Source: Actinomycetota bacterium (GTDB lineage Bacteria; Actinomycetota; Thermoleophilia; Solirubrobacterales; 70-9). Taken from it: DNA of 53,038 bases. Below, in pieces: positions 1-9,134 of this stretch. The DNA lies in the NCBI GenBank assembly GCA_018268675.1, contig JAFDWB010000085.1, positions 1-53,038 on the forward strand, given 5' to 3'. The translations under genes and the position numbers were made by a program. Each line of letters opens with the position of its first letter. The stretch's first letter is position 1. The notes under the pieces were generated by a model that saw only the letters and a program-made list of their open reading frames with translations, did no database searches and was not told where the DNA came from.

Positions 1-261
1 GGCGGCCGCCGCCGCCGAGGAGGCGGCCGAGCGCGCCGCCGCGTGGCTCGCCGCCGCCGCGTTTTCGGCCAGCGCCGCCGCCTGCCGCGCCTGCTCGGCC
101 GCCTCGAGCGACGCCGCCCCGATCTCGAGCGCCGCCTCTTCCGCCGCCCGGGCGACGTCGATCGCCGAATCGATCCGCCCTTCCAGCTCGTGCACGGTCG
201 GCGGCCGCCGCGCCGGCTCCACCAGCCACTCCGCCGTGCTGTCCCGCTCTTCCGCAGCCAT
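1..261 (-). CDS. Ala/Glu-rich coiled-coil protein, start only (cut by window edge)
   Basis: An open frame runs leftward from an ATG at 261-259 to the window edge without a stop, giving the first 87 residues of a longer protein. It begins [19 protein letters not shown]. After about residue 22 it becomes strongly Ala/Glu-rich with heptad-like spacing (for example [10 protein letters not shown] and [13 protein letters not shown]), which predicts a long alpha-helical coiled coil. There is no signal peptide or membrane segment in the visible part. It is divergent from the CitE-like gene that starts at 423. The N-terminal layout loosely resembles DivIVA-like or other cytoskeletal helical proteins, but the composition alone cannot establish a family. 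Confidence 0.55.
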   Translation of the reverse strand, partial: MAAEERDSTAEWLVEPARRPPTVHELEGRIDSAIDVARAAEEAALEIGAASLEAAEQARQAAALAENAAAASHAAARSAASSAAAAA

Positions 262-422
262 CGCCCGTGGAATGTAGGGCCCGCACCGGTCGATTCGGCA
301 GATGGGCCGACCACGGGAGGCGGACCGGCCGGCGCCAGCCAAGGCGCGACAGCCGCCGCCGGGCGCCGGTCGGCACCCGTGGATTAGATTCCCAGCCTCC
401 GTCCAACGGCAGGAGGACCAGC

Positions 423-1475
423 TTGAGACATCCCAGAGACTTCTTTCACCCCCTGGCGATCGGCGCGCCGGAGCCGCTGCGCGAGATCCCGGTCACGCCC
501 TCGCGGATGATCCACTTCCTCGACTTCTCGAACCCGAAGATGGTCGCCAAGGCGGGCGACATCGCCAGGCAGACCGACATCCTGCTCGGCAACCTCGAGG
601 ACGCCGTCCCGGTCGACCGCAAGGAGGCCGCGCGGCAGGGGCTGATCCAGGCGGCCAAGGAGACCGACTTCGGCGCCACCTCGCTCTGGACCCGGGTCAA
701 CTCGCTGGAGAGCCCCTGGGTCCTCGACGACCTCGAGCAGCTGGTCGGCGAGATCGGCGACAAGCTCGACGTGATCATGGTGCCGAAGGTCGAGGGAGCC
801 TTCGACATCCACTACGTCGACCGTCTGCTCGCCCAGCTCGAGGCGAAGGCCGGCCTCAGCCGCCCGATCCTCGTCCACGCGCTGCTGGAGACGCCGCAGG
901 GCGTCGTCAACGTCGAGGAGATCGCCTTCGCCTCGCCCCGGATGCAGGGGATGAGCTTCGGCCCCGCCGACCTCGCCGCGGCGCGCCGGATGAAGACCAC
1001 CCGGGTCGGCGGCGGCCACCCCGGCTACCTCGTCCTCAACGACCCGCCCGACCCCGAGAGCCCCGAGGACGGCCGCGTCGCCGCCCAGCAGGACCTCTGG
1101 CACTACTCGATCGCCCGCATGGTCGACGCCTGCACCTCGGCCGGCATCCTCCCCTTCTACGGGCCCTTCGGCGACATCAAGGACACGGCGGGCTGTGAGG
1201 CGCAGTTCCGCGCCGCGTTCCTGATGGGCTGCGTCGGCGCCTGGTCCCTGCACCCGGTGCAGATCGGGATCGCCAAGAAGGTGTTCAGCCCGCCGCCGGA
1301 CGAGGTCGCCTTCGCGAAGAAGGTGCTGGAGGCGATCCCCGACGGCCGCGGCGTCCACATGATCGACGGCAAGATGCAGGACGACGCGACCTGGAAGCAA
1401 TGCAAGGTGATGGTCGAGCTGGCCGAGATGCTGGCGGCAAAGGACCCGGAGCTGAAAGCGGCCTACGGGTTTTAG
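423..1475 (+). CDS. HpcH/HpaI aldolase / CitE-family CoA-ester lyase (malyl-CoA lyase-like)
   Basis: A 350-residue protein of the CitE/malyl-CoA lyase family, whose members cleave or form (3S)-malyl-CoA, beta-methylmalyl-CoA or citramalyl-CoA using Mg2+. Family hallmarks are visible: [11 protein letters not shown] near the N-terminus, MVPKVEG on a core strand, HALLETPQG carrying the metal-binding Glu, and MSFGPADLA carrying the metal-binding Asp. The TTG at 423 was chosen because a perfect AGGAGG lies at 411-416 and the family similarity begins soon after it; the frame stays open upstream only through unrelated Arg-rich sequence. Single gene, followed by a terminator-like hairpin. The substrate cannot be fixed from sequence; malyl-CoA-type activity is the best guess from the length and C-terminal extension. 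Confidence 0.85.
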   Translation: MRHPRDFFHPLAIGAPEPLREIPVTPSRMIHFLDFSNPKMVAKAGDIARQTDILLGNLEDAVPVDRKEAARQGLIQAAKETDFGATSLWTRVNSLESPWVLDDLEQLVGEIGDKLDVIMVPKVEGAFDIHYVDRLLAQLEAKAGLSRPILVHALLETPQGVVNVEEIAFASPRMQGMSFGPADLAAARRMKTTRVGGGHPGYLVLNDPPDPESPEDGRVAAQQDLWHYSIARMVDACTSAGILPFYGPFGDIKDTAGCEAQFRAAFLMGCVGAWSLHPVQIGIAKKVFSPPPDEVAFAKKVLEAIPDGRGVHMIDGKMQDDATWKQCKVMVELAEMLAAKDPELKAAYGF

Positions 1476-1489
1476 AAGTGCGGTAAGCG

Positions 1490-1516
1490 CGGCCGCCCGA
1501 CGGGAGGGCGGTCGCG
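1490..1516 (+). terminator. Hairpin after the CitE-like gene
   Basis: GCGGCCGCCC (1490-1499) pairs with GGGCGGTCGC (1507-1516) across a 7-base loop, with one mismatch. It lies 14 bases after the stop codon. No T-run follows, which is common in high-GC actinobacteria, so termination is inferred from position and stem strength. Confidence 0.45.
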
Positions 1517-1569
1517 TCGGCTGGTCGGCAGGTGGGAATTCCGTCAAAACTCAACTTTGAGGACCACCG

Positions 1570-3291
1570 TTGCCGATAGGGCCATCGGAAACCAAAAAAG
1601 ATTCTCTTAGCTCGAGCTCGGCGACAGCCGAGCTCTCCCCCCGTGAAACCGTTCAGAATGATCTGATGCAGCCGCCGCCATTCGAGATCCCCGTCGAGAA
1701 CCATGTGCCGGCTGTCCCGCACGAAACGCTGGTCCAGGACCGGCCGACGATCAACTCGATGCCCCTGGCTCGGCGCGGGGTCGGCTGGTGGCTGCTGCCG
1801 ATCATCGACTTCGTCTGCTCCTCGCTGGCGCTGCTCGCGGTCACCCTGATCGCCCGCGTCGAAGTCTTCCCCGCCGTCCCCGTCGCCCCCGCCCTGCTGG
1901 TGCTCGTCTACGGCCTGCTCGGCGTCTACGGCTCGCGCCCCGAACGCGGCGCCGTCGGCGAGGAAAACGGCGCGGCCTGGCCCCTGATCCGGCTGCTCGT
2001 CGGTGCCCTCTTCGCCTGGTCGGCCTCGCTCCTCGCGCCGATCGACGGGGTCGAACAGCTGGCCCTCTTCGTCGCCTTCGCGATCCTCGACTTCGGCGTC
2101 CGCGCCGTCGTCGCCCCCCAGCTGCAGAGCCTCGAGCCGGCCGAGCGCTGGGTCCTGGTCGGCGAGCCCGACGTCGCCGAACGGCTGCGCGCCTACGCCC
2201 CGCTCCGCAAGCACGCCACGCTCGTCGCCAACGTGCCACCGCTCGAGCCCGACGACTCGGCGGGCCGCGCCAGGGCGCTGGAGCTGGTCGAGCAGCACGA
2301 CGCCGACCGCGTCGTCATCTCCACCCAGCACGCCGACGACGAGGGCCTCCTCGGCCTGGTCCGCGCCTTCAAGGCGATCGGCGTCCCGGTCAGCATGCTG
2401 CCGCGCCCGCTCGACCTGCTCGAGGCGCCCGCGGCCCGGCCCGCCCGCGTCGGCGGCGTGCCGCTGATCGAGGTCGAATCGCTGGCCGCCCGCGACTCCG
2501 TGCCCTACAAAGGCCCCGACCGCCGCGCCACCGAGCGCAAGACCAAGGTCAGCGTCGTCGTCCCGGCGATGAACGAGGAGGGCAACATCGCCCAGGTCCT
2601 CGCCGGCCTGCCCGCGGGCCTCCACGAGGTGATCCTGGTCGACGGCCGATCGAGCGACGATACGGTCGAGGTCGCCCGCCGCGCCTACCCGTCGATCCGC
2701 GTCACCACGCAGAGCGGCAAGGGCAAGGGCGACGCGCTGCGCACCGGCTTCGCCGCCGTCACCGGCAACCTCGTGGTGATGCTTGACGCCGACGGCTCAG
2801 CCGACCCGGCCGAGATCTCGAGCTTCGTCGAGGCGCTCGAGGCGGGCGCCGACTTCGCCAAGGGCTCGCGCTTCCTCGAGGGCGGCGGCTCCGACGACAT
2901 CACCCTGCTGCGCCGCTTCGGCAACGCCTGTCTCAGCGGCACCGCGAACCTCCTCCACGGCACCCACTTCACCGACCTCTGCTACGGCTACAACGCCTTC
3001 TGGGTGCGCTGCCTGCCGTTCATCTCCCTCGACGTCCCCGGCTTCGAGGTCGAGACGCTGATCAACCTGCGGATCGCGGGCGCCGGGATGAAGATCGCCG
3101 AGGTCCCCAGCTACGAGAAAGAGCGCATCTCCGGCACCAGCAACCTGAACACCTTCCGCGACGGGCTGCGCGTCCTCAGCACGATCATCAGCGAGGCGCG
3201 GCGGCGACGGAGCGTCCACCGCGAGCACCCGGTCGCCGGGGCGGGCGCGATCGAGCAGGCCCGTGCCGCAGGCGCCGTTGCCAAGCGCTGA
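1570..3291 (+). CDS. Fusion: polytopic membrane/Rossmann N-domain (PHPT-like) + GT2 glycosyltransferase
   Basis: 573 residues in two parts. Residues about 70-180 hold four hydrophobic segments, followed by a Rossmann-like stretch (193-300, WVLVGEPDVAERL, then DADRVVIST and GGVPLIEVE). This copies the N-terminal half of polyprenyl-phosphate hexose-1-P transferases (WbaP/CpsE type). The catalytic sugar-transferase domain of that family is absent. Instead residues about 325-540 are a DPM1-like GT2: SVVVPAMNEEGN, VILVDGRSSDDT and the metal site DADG (D406/D408). A likely role is transfer of a sugar from a nucleotide to a membrane lipid or glycan at the inner face of the membrane. The TTG start is supported by GAGGA at 1559-1563. 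The 3' end overlaps the next GT2, so they are co-transcribed. Confidence 0.82.
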   Translation: MPIGPSETKKDSLSSSSATAELSPRETVQNDLMQPPPFEIPVENHVPAVPHETLVQDRPTINSMPLARRGVGWWLLPIIDFVCSSLALLAVTLIARVEVFPAVPVAPALLVLVYGLLGVYGSRPERGAVGEENGAAWPLIRLLVGALFAWSASLLAPIDGVEQLALFVAFAILDFGVRAVVAPQLQSLEPAERWVLVGEPDVAERLRAYAPLRKHATLVANVPPLEPDDSAGRARALELVEQHDADRVVISTQHADDEGLLGLVRAFKAIGVPVSMLPRPLDLLEAPAARPARVGGVPLIEVESLAARDSVPYKGPDRRATERKTKVSVVVPAMNEEGNIAQVLAGLPAGLHEVILVDGRSSDDTVEVARRAYPSIRVTTQSGKGKGDALRTGFAAVTGNLVVMLDADGSADPAEISSFVEALEAGADFAKGSRFLEGGGSDDITLLRRFGNACLSGTANLLHGTHFTDLCYGYNAFWVRCLPFISLDVPGFEVETLINLRIAGAGMKIAEVPSYEKERISGTSNLNTFRDGLRVLSTIISEARRRRSVHREHPVAGAGAIEQARAAGAVAKR

Positions 3292-4288
3292 GCCCGCCGG
3301 GGCCGCGGGCGCCAACGCCGACTTCTCGGTCGTCGTCGCCGCCTGGAGCACCGACGCGCGGTCCGACCTCGAGGCCTGCGCCGCGGCGCTTCGCGCCCAG
3401 ACCCTGCCCGCCCGCGAGGTCCTCGTCGTGATCGACCACAACGCCGAGCTGGCGGCCTGGGCGCGCGAGCATCTCGCCGGCGTCACCGTGCTCGAGAACA
3501 GCGGCCCGAAGGGCATCGTCGGCGCCCGCAACACCGGCCTCGCGGCGGCGCGCGGGAGCATCGTCGCCTTCACCGACGACGACGCCGCGCCGGAGCCCGG
3601 CTGGCTCGCCGGGATGGCGGCGGCGTTCGCCGACGAGGCGACGATCGGCGCCGGCGGCGCCCTCGACCCGGACTGGGTCGGTGCCGAGCCACGCTGGCTG
3701 CCGACCGAGTTCTATTGGGTCTTCGGCTGCTCCTACCGCGGCCTGCCGACCGGGCTCGCGCCGATCCGCAACCCGATCGGCGCCAACATGGCGGTGCGGC
3801 GGGAGGCGCTCGAGGCAGTCGGCGGCTTCGCCGACGGCGTCGCCCCGCGCGAGCTGCGGCTCGGCGGCAAGGTCCTCTCCGGCGGCCACGCGCTCGACGA
3901 CACCAGCCTCGGCATCCGGGTCAGCGCCGCGTTCCCCGGCAGGCGCTGGATCTACCAGCCGGCCGCGCGCGTCCGCCACAAGGTTGCCCCCGGCCGCACC
4001 ACCCTGCGCTACTTCCTCGTCCGCAGCTTCGAGGAGGGCGAGGGCAAGGCGGCCCTGGCGGGTGCCGTGGGGGCCGAGTCGGGGCTCGAATCGGAGCGCC
4101 GGCACCTGTTCGTGACCACGCCGCTGGGCTTCCTGCGCGGCTTCGCCGAGCTCCTGCGCGGCGACCCCTACGGGCCGTTGCGCTCGCTCGCCCTGATAGC
4201 CGGGACCGGCGCCGCGGCGGCCGGCTACGCGCTCGCCGAGCTGCGCTCGGGCCGGGAGCGCCGCAATACGTCCTCACCTCCGACTTAG
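3263..4288 (+). CDS. GT2 glycosyltransferase
   Basis: 341 residues with a GT-A fold beginning FSVVVAAWSTD. The nucleotide/metal motif is FTDDDAAPEPGW, and NPIGANMAVRREAL with GGHALDDTSLG follows as the usual acceptor-side region. The C-terminal third is more hydrophobic, with a possible membrane-associating helix around residues 305-325. The GTG start at 3263 overlaps the preceding gene by 29 bases, so translational coupling is likely. Probably adds one sugar to a surface polysaccharide repeat unit; the donor sugar is not predictable. Gene context (2-epimerase and other glycosyltransferases downstream) agrees. Confidence 0.85.
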   Translation: MPQAPLPSAEPAGAAGANADFSVVVAAWSTDARSDLEACAAALRAQTLPAREVLVVIDHNAELAAWAREHLAGVTVLENSGPKGIVGARNTGLAAARGSIVAFTDDDAAPEPGWLAGMAAAFADEATIGAGGALDPDWVGAEPRWLPTEFYWVFGCSYRGLPTGLAPIRNPIGANMAVRREALEAVGGFADGVAPRELRLGGKVLSGGHALDDTSLGIRVSAAFPGRRWIYQPAARVRHKVAPGRTTLRYFLVRSFEEGEGKAALAGAVGAESGLESERRHLFVTTPLGFLRGFAELLRGDPYGPLRSLALIAGTGAAAAGYALAELRSGRERRNTSSPPT

Positions 4289-4297
4289 GATCGCGAC

Positions 4298-6082
4298 GTG
4301 GACGGGGCCCGGACCACGCGGTTCGCCGTAAGCCTGCTCGTCGCCGCGGCGGGCGTCTTCCTCTGCTCGCTGGCCAACGCGCTCGCGCGCGCGGGCGAGG
4401 AACCGGCGATGACGCTCTACATCCTCGGCCTGCTCATCATCGGGCTGCCGATCTTCTTCCGCCTGCTCGGCCGCGGCGCGAGCGCGGGCGAGCGCCTCGC
4501 CCTGGTCTGCCTGCTCGGCGTCGCCCTCTACCTGGTCAAGGTCGTCCACGACGCCCCGTCCTTCACCTTCACCGACGAGCTCATCCACGCGTTCAACGTG
4601 GAACGGATCGGCGAAACGGCGCACCTCTTCCACCACAACCCGGTGCTCAAGGTGACGCCGTACTACCCCGGCCTCGAGGGCGCCACCTCGGCGCTGGCGA
4701 AGATCTGCGGCCTCTCCACCTACACCGCCGGACTGGTCCTCGTCGGCGTCGCCCGCCTCACCCTGATCGCCGCCCTCTTCCTGCTCTTCGAGCGGGTCGG
4801 CGGGTCGGCCCGCACCGCCGGGCTCGCCGCGGCGATCTACACGACTAACTTCAACTTCCTCTTCTGGGGCGCCCAGTTCGCCTACGAGTCGTTGGCGCTG
4901 CCGCTCCTGGTGATCGTGCTGCTGATGCTGGTCGAGCGCGAAACGACCGCGCGGCAGGCGATCCGCGAGTGGGCCGCGCCGCTCACCGTGGCGATCGCCG
5001 CGATCGTCGTCACCCACCACCTGACCTCCTATGCACTGGCCGCGATCCTGGTCGCCCTCGCGGGGCTCCTGTGGTACTTCGCCCGCGACTGGAAGCCGCC
5101 GAACCCCTGGCCCTACGCGCTCCTCACCGTCTTCCTGGTCGCCTGCTGGCTGGCCGTGGTCGCCGGGGAGACCTTCTCCTACCTCTCCAACCCGCTCTCG
5201 GAAGCCCTCGAAGCGCTGGCGAACACGATCTCCGGCGAGTCGGCGCCGCGCGGGCTCTTCCAGAGCTCCGGCGCCGCCGGCCCGACCCCGCTCGGCGCCC
5301 GCCTCGTCGCCCTGCTCGGCGTCGCCCTGCTCGGCGCCGGCTGGGTCCTCGGCATCCGCGCGAACTGGCGCCGCTGGCGCGAGCGCCCCTGGCCACTCCT
5401 CTTCATGGTCGCCTCGCTCGGCTTCTTCCTCGCCCTCGGCCTGCGGTTGGCGCCGGCGGCCTGGGAGACCGGCAACCGGGCGAGCGAGTTCTTCTTCATC
5501 GGCCTCGCCTTCGTCGTCGCCGGCGCCGGGCTGACAGAGCTGCGCCGGCCCTCCCCGCGGATCGCGGCGCCGGCCCTCACCGCCGCCTTCGGCATCGTCC
5601 TCGTCGGCGGCGTGATCTCCGGCTGGCCCTGGGACGCGCAGCTGGCGAAGCCGCTCCACGTGTCGGCGGAAGGGAAGACGATCTCCTCGCCGCCGCTGGC
5701 GCTGGCCGAATGGGCGCGGGCGGAAGGGCCGGAAGGCAAATGGGCCGCCGCCACCGCCGACGCCAACCTGCTGCTGGTGCCGGGAAACCGCGACGTCGTC
5801 ACCGGCTCGAACCCCGACGTCGAAGACCTGCTCACCTCGCCGACGCTCGAAGCCTGGGAGCTACCGATGCTGCGCCAAAACGGGCTCGAATATGTGGTCG
5901 CCGACCAGCGCGAAATCTCCAGTGACGGCCTGCAGGGGTACTTCTTCCCCTTGCTCGGGGCGGGCGCCTACGACAACCTCCTGCCCGCGAGCGCGGTGAC
6001 CAAGTTCGGCGCGATCCCCGGGGCGGCGCGGATCTACGACAACGGCACGATCGCCGTCTACGACCTGCGGGGGAAGCCGTGA
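4298..6082 (+). CDS. Polytopic membrane protein, probable GT-C-type glycosyltransferase
   Basis: 594 residues with roughly eleven hydrophobic segments spread from residue 8 to about 450, followed by a soluble C-terminal domain of about 130 residues. Between the early membrane segments lies an acidic loop, FTFTDELIHAFN, in the place where GT-C (polyprenol-phosphate-sugar-dependent) enzymes carry their catalytic Asp. I therefore suggest a lipid-linked-sugar transferase or a related polymer-assembly protein acting at the outer face of the membrane, but no family-defining motif is certain. GTG start with AGGA about 8 bases upstream. The end overlaps the next gene by four bases (GTGA), indicating one operon. 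Confidence 0.7.
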   Translation: MDGARTTRFAVSLLVAAAGVFLCSLANALARAGEEPAMTLYILGLLIIGLPIFFRLLGRGASAGERLALVCLLGVALYLVKVVHDAPSFTFTDELIHAFNVERIGETAHLFHHNPVLKVTPYYPGLEGATSALAKICGLSTYTAGLVLVGVARLTLIAALFLLFERVGGSARTAGLAAAIYTTNFNFLFWGAQFAYESLALPLLVIVLLMLVERETTARQAIREWAAPLTVAIAAIVVTHHLTSYALAAILVALAGLLWYFARDWKPPNPWPYALLTVFLVACWLAVVAGETFSYLSNPLSEALEALANTISGESAPRGLFQSSGAAGPTPLGARLVALLGVALLGAGWVLGIRANWRRWRERPWPLLFMVASLGFFLALGLRLAPAAWETGNRASEFFFIGLAFVVAGAGLTELRRPSPRIAAPALTAAFGIVLVGGVISGWPWDAQLAKPLHVSAEGKTISSPPLALAEWARAEGPEGKWAAATADANLLLVPGNRDVVTGSNPDVEDLLTSPTLEAWELPMLRQNGLEYVVADQREISSDGLQGYFFPLLGAGAYDNLLPASAVTKFGAIPGAARIYDNGTIAVYDLRGKP

Positions 6083-6849
6083 GGGGGCACCGTGACCTCC
6101 TCGCGGTGCTCGTCGCGGCGGCCGCCTGCGCGGCGGCCGCGCTGCTGGTGCCGGTCGGCTGGCTCAGCCTCCTCCTGCTCGCGCCGCTCGCCTTCTTCCT
6201 CACCGGGTACGCGATCGCCGCCGCCTCCTTCGTCGCCGCCCCACAGCCGTGGCCGCGGGCGCTGTGGATCAGCGTCGGCCTCAGCCTCGCCGTGCTGGCG
6301 CTGCTGCCGCTGCCGCTGAACTACCTCGGCGGGCTGCGGGCGGGGACCTGGGCGCTCGCGCTGGTGCTCGTCGTGCTCGTCGCCTGCGCGGTCGCCGCGC
6401 GGCGCCGACCGGCGGACTGGAGCCCCCTCGCGTTCAGGCGCCCGCCGCGGCCGCCGGCGCTCGCGCTGCTCGTCGGCCTCGGCGCCCTGGCCCTGGTCGC
6501 GGCGGCGGTCGTCCTCGCCCACACGACGCTCTCCAACAGCAAGGCCCTGGGCTTCACCGAGCTCTGGATGAAGCCGGCCGCGGGCGGCGACCGGGTGCGG
6601 GTCGGGGTCGGCAACGAGGAACAGCACTGGACCACCTTCGTCGTCCAGGCCCGCTTCGCCGGCGGCACGGTCGAGAAGCACATCCTCTCCCTCTACCCGG
6701 GCGCGAAGACCACCTTCGACTTCGTCGTCCTGCCGCGGCCGCGGCCAGGCCGGCCGACCTTCGTCTCGATCGTCCTCTCCCGCCAGGCCGAAGAATCCGA
6801 CCACCCCTACCGGCGGGTCTACGGGTGGATCCCCGCCGGGGCGGAATGA
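6079..6849 (+). CDS. Membrane protein, DUF1616-like
   Basis: 256 residues. Four hydrophobic helices lie at about 8-60, 70-125 and 130-152. They are followed by an extracytoplasmic beta-rich domain (residues about 155-250) with pattern FTELWMKPA, VGVGNEEQHWTTFVV and the end GWIPAGAE. This arrangement resembles DUF1616 proteins that accompany polysaccharide genes in actinobacteria and archaea; no enzymatic motif is visible. GTG start within the GTGA stop overlap of the upstream gene, and its own stop overlaps the next ATG (ATGA), so it is translationally coupled on both sides. Probably an accessory to glycan polymerisation or export, by context only. Confidence 0.65.
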   Translation: MRGHRDLLAVLVAAAACAAAALLVPVGWLSLLLLAPLAFFLTGYAIAAASFVAAPQPWPRALWISVGLSLAVLALLPLPLNYLGGLRAGTWALALVLVVLVACAVAARRRPADWSPLAFRRPPRPPALALLVGLGALALVAAAVVLAHTTLSNSKALGFTELWMKPAAGGDRVRVGVGNEEQHWTTFVVQARFAGGTVEKHILSLYPGAKTTFDFVVLPRPRPGRPTFVSIVLSRQAEESDHPYRRVYGWIPAGAE

Positions 6850-7910
6850 GCGCCGCCGCCCCGCTCCCGGCGGTCGACGTCGTCGTCAACAACCACGACT
6901 ACGGTCGCTACCTCGCCGCCGCGCTCGACAGCGCGCTCGCCCAGACCCACCCGCGGACGCGGGTGATCGCGGTCGACGACGGCTCGACCGACGACTCGCG
7001 CGAGATCCTGCGAGCTTTCGCGGGCCGGGTCGAGCTCGTCTTCCAGGAGAACGGCGGCCAGGCCGCGGCCCTGAACGCCGGCCTGGCGCGCTGCCGCGGC
7101 GAGCTGGTGATGTTCCTCGACGCCGACGACGTCCTCCATCCCGAGGCTGCCGCCCGCGCCGCCACCGCCCTCGCCGCCGATCCGGGCGCGGTCAAGGTCC
7201 ACCTGCGGATGGAGGTGATCGACGCCGCCGGCCGCCCGACCGGGGAGCTGAAGCCGCCCCCCCACCAGCCGCTGCCGAGCGGCGACCTGCGCGCCGCCGA
7301 GCTCGCCTACCCGTTTGACATCCCGTGGCTGCCGACCAGCGCCTACACCTTCCGCCGCGCCGCCCTGGCGCCGATCCTGCCGATCCCCGAGGCCGAGCGG
7401 ATCGGCGCCGACTGGCACCTCGTCCACCTCTCGACCCTGCTCGGCCGGGTCGCGGCGGTCCCCGAGGTCAGCTGCGCCTACCGCGTCCACGGCGCCAACA
7501 ACTACGAGCCCGCCGCCGCCGAGGTCGACCTCGACCGCGTGCGCGCGGCGGTCTCCTTCGGGCACCGCACCTCGATCGACCTGCTCGCCCTCGCCGCCGA
7601 GCTCCACCTCCCCCACCCGGCGCGGATCCTCTCGGTCGCCGACCTCGCCCGCCGGATGATCTCCCTGCGCCTCGCGCCGGACCGCCACCCGCTCCCCGAC
7701 GACACCCGCCGCGGCCTCCTGCGCGACTCGGTCGGCGCGGTGCGCCGCCGCGCCCACGCCTCCGCGGCGATGCGGGCCGCCTTCCTCGGCTGGTTCGCGG
7801 CGATGGCGGTCGCGCCCCGCCCGATCGCCCGCCGGCTCGCAACCTGGTTCCTATTCCCCGAGCGAAATGCCCTCGCGAGCCGACTTTCGGGCAGAATGGG
7901 ACACCAGTAA
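6846..7910 (+). CDS. GT2 glycosyltransferase
   Basis: 354 residues, classic GT-A N-terminus: VDVVVNNHDYGRYLAAAL, VIAVDDGSTDDS, QENGGQAAALNAGL and the metal motif FLDADDVLHPEA. The C-terminal half is helical, with WHLVHLSTLLGRV and a conserved-looking YRVHGANN. The ATG overlaps the previous stop (ATGA), so it is the fourth member of a coupled set of overlapping genes starting at 3263. Its likely job is one transfer step in building the surface glycan. Donor and acceptor are unknown. Confidence 0.87.
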   Translation: MSAAAPLPAVDVVVNNHDYGRYLAAALDSALAQTHPRTRVIAVDDGSTDDSREILRAFAGRVELVFQENGGQAAALNAGLARCRGELVMFLDADDVLHPEAAARAATALAADPGAVKVHLRMEVIDAAGRPTGELKPPPHQPLPSGDLRAAELAYPFDIPWLPTSAYTFRRAALAPILPIPEAERIGADWHLVHLSTLLGRVAAVPEVSCAYRVHGANNYEPAAAEVDLDRVRAAVSFGHRTSIDLLALAAELHLPHPARILSVADLARRMISLRLAPDRHPLPDDTRRGLLRDSVGAVRRRAHASAAMRAAFLGWFAAMAVAPRPIARRLATWFLFPERNALASRLSGRMGHQ

Positions 7911-7998
7911 GTACCTGACTCGTCCAAGTCGGCCCGCAACTCGGGTCTTGCCGTACTTCAGTTTCGTCCACAGTTGCCGAGATACCAGTAGATGGGGA

Positions 7999-9132
7999 AT
8001 GCTGAACGCTGAACTGATCACCGAGGTCTCGGGGCTCGCGCCGGTCGAAGAGCGGTGGCGGGAGCTTGCCGTGCGGCGCTCGAACGCCTTCGTCACCCCC
8101 GAGTGGTTCCACAGCTGGTGGGACAACCAGGGCCAGGAATCGTCGGTGCCGCTGGTCTCCGTGGTCCGCCGCGGGGACACGATCGCCGGGGTGATGCCGC
8201 TCGTCCTCGACCGCTCGAGCCGGCCGTGGGCGATCCGCTTCGCCGGCGCCTCGATCGGCGACCGGTTCCACCCCGCCGCGACCGTCGCCGAGGAGCCCGC
8301 GGTCGCCGAGGCCACCGTGGAGGCGATCGAAGCGACCGGCTACAGCCGCAGCATGCTGCTCTTCGAGCGGGCCGACTCGCGCGCCGACTGGTGGCGGGCG
8401 CCGCAGGAGGCCGACCTTTCCCGGCGCACCCTGGTCGAGCAGCAACAGACCGAGGTCCCCTACATCGACCTCCGCGGCCTCGACTGGGACGGCTACATGG
8501 CGAGCCGCAGCCAGAAGTTCCGCAAGCGGGTCCGCCGCGCCGACCGGCAGCTGATGCTGGAGCGCAAGATGGAGCTGCGGACGGCCGACCGCGCCACCGT
8601 CACCGCCGACCTCGCCGAACTCTTCCGCCTCCACGACCTGCGCCGCCGCGACCTCGGCGGGTCCTCGCTCAACCCCGCCTCGCGGCGCGCCCTGCACGAC
8701 TTCGCCGTCGCCGCCTCCGAGCGCGGCTGGCTGCGCCTGATGGCGCTCGAGTTCGACGGGCGCCAGGTCGCCTCGTTCCTCGGCTGGCGGGTCGGCGAGG
8801 TCTTCGCCTCCTACCAGGGCGGCTTCGACCCGGCCTGGGCGAAGTACGGCCTCGGCTTCGCGCTCGAGGCGATGACGGTCCGCGAGGCGATCGCCGAGGG
8901 TGCCGCCGAGTACGACTTCCTGCTCGGCTCCGAGGACTGGAAGCGGCGCTTCACCGACGAGGCGCGCCCGAGCCAGACGATGATCCTGGTCGGCGTCCAC
9001 AACCCGGTCCGCCTTCTGGTCGCCGCCGAGAGCGGCCTGCGGCGCCTCGGCGCCGGCCTTTCCCACCGCCCCGCCGTCGGCCGCGCGGTGCGCGCCCTGC
9101 ACGGGGTGATCCCGACGGTGAGGAGGGCCTAG
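7999..9132 (+). CDS. CelD/BcsL-family GNAT transferase (Acetyltransf_6, Fem-like fold)
   Basis: 377 residues matching the CelD/BcsL type: WRELAVRRSNAFVTPEWFHSWW at the N-terminus, a basic block SRSQKFRKRVRRADR in the middle, then DFLLGSEDWKRRFTDEARPSQ, typical of the second GNAT-like half. The family has duplicated GNAT folds akin to FemABX aminoacyltransferases; members sit in exopolysaccharide loci and acylate sugars or acceptor amines. The start is uncertain. The frame is open back to 7867, but the extra 44 residues look non-homologous; the ATG at 7999 has only GGGGA immediately before it. It is separated by 88 bases from the preceding GT2 and followed after 2 bases by the epimerase. Confidence 0.8.
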   Translation: MLNAELITEVSGLAPVEERWRELAVRRSNAFVTPEWFHSWWDNQGQESSVPLVSVVRRGDTIAGVMPLVLDRSSRPWAIRFAGASIGDRFHPAATVAEEPAVAEATVEAIEATGYSRSMLLFERADSRADWWRAPQEADLSRRTLVEQQQTEVPYIDLRGLDWDGYMASRSQKFRKRVRRADRQLMLERKMELRTADRATVTADLAELFRLHDLRRRDLGGSSLNPASRRALHDFAVAASERGWLRLMALEFDGRQVASFLGWRVGEVFASYQGGFDPAWAKYGLGFALEAMTVREAIAEGAAEYDFLLGSEDWKRRFTDEARPSQTMILVGVHNPVRLLVAAESGLRRLGAGLSHRPAVGRAVRALHGVIPTVRRA

Positions 9133-9134
9133 CC

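Noticed and set aside
262-422. Coding potential in the gap before the CitE-like gene (longer start at 267)
   Set aside because: The Arg-rich upstream translation lacks family similarity and the AGGAGG at 411-416 points to the TTG at 423.
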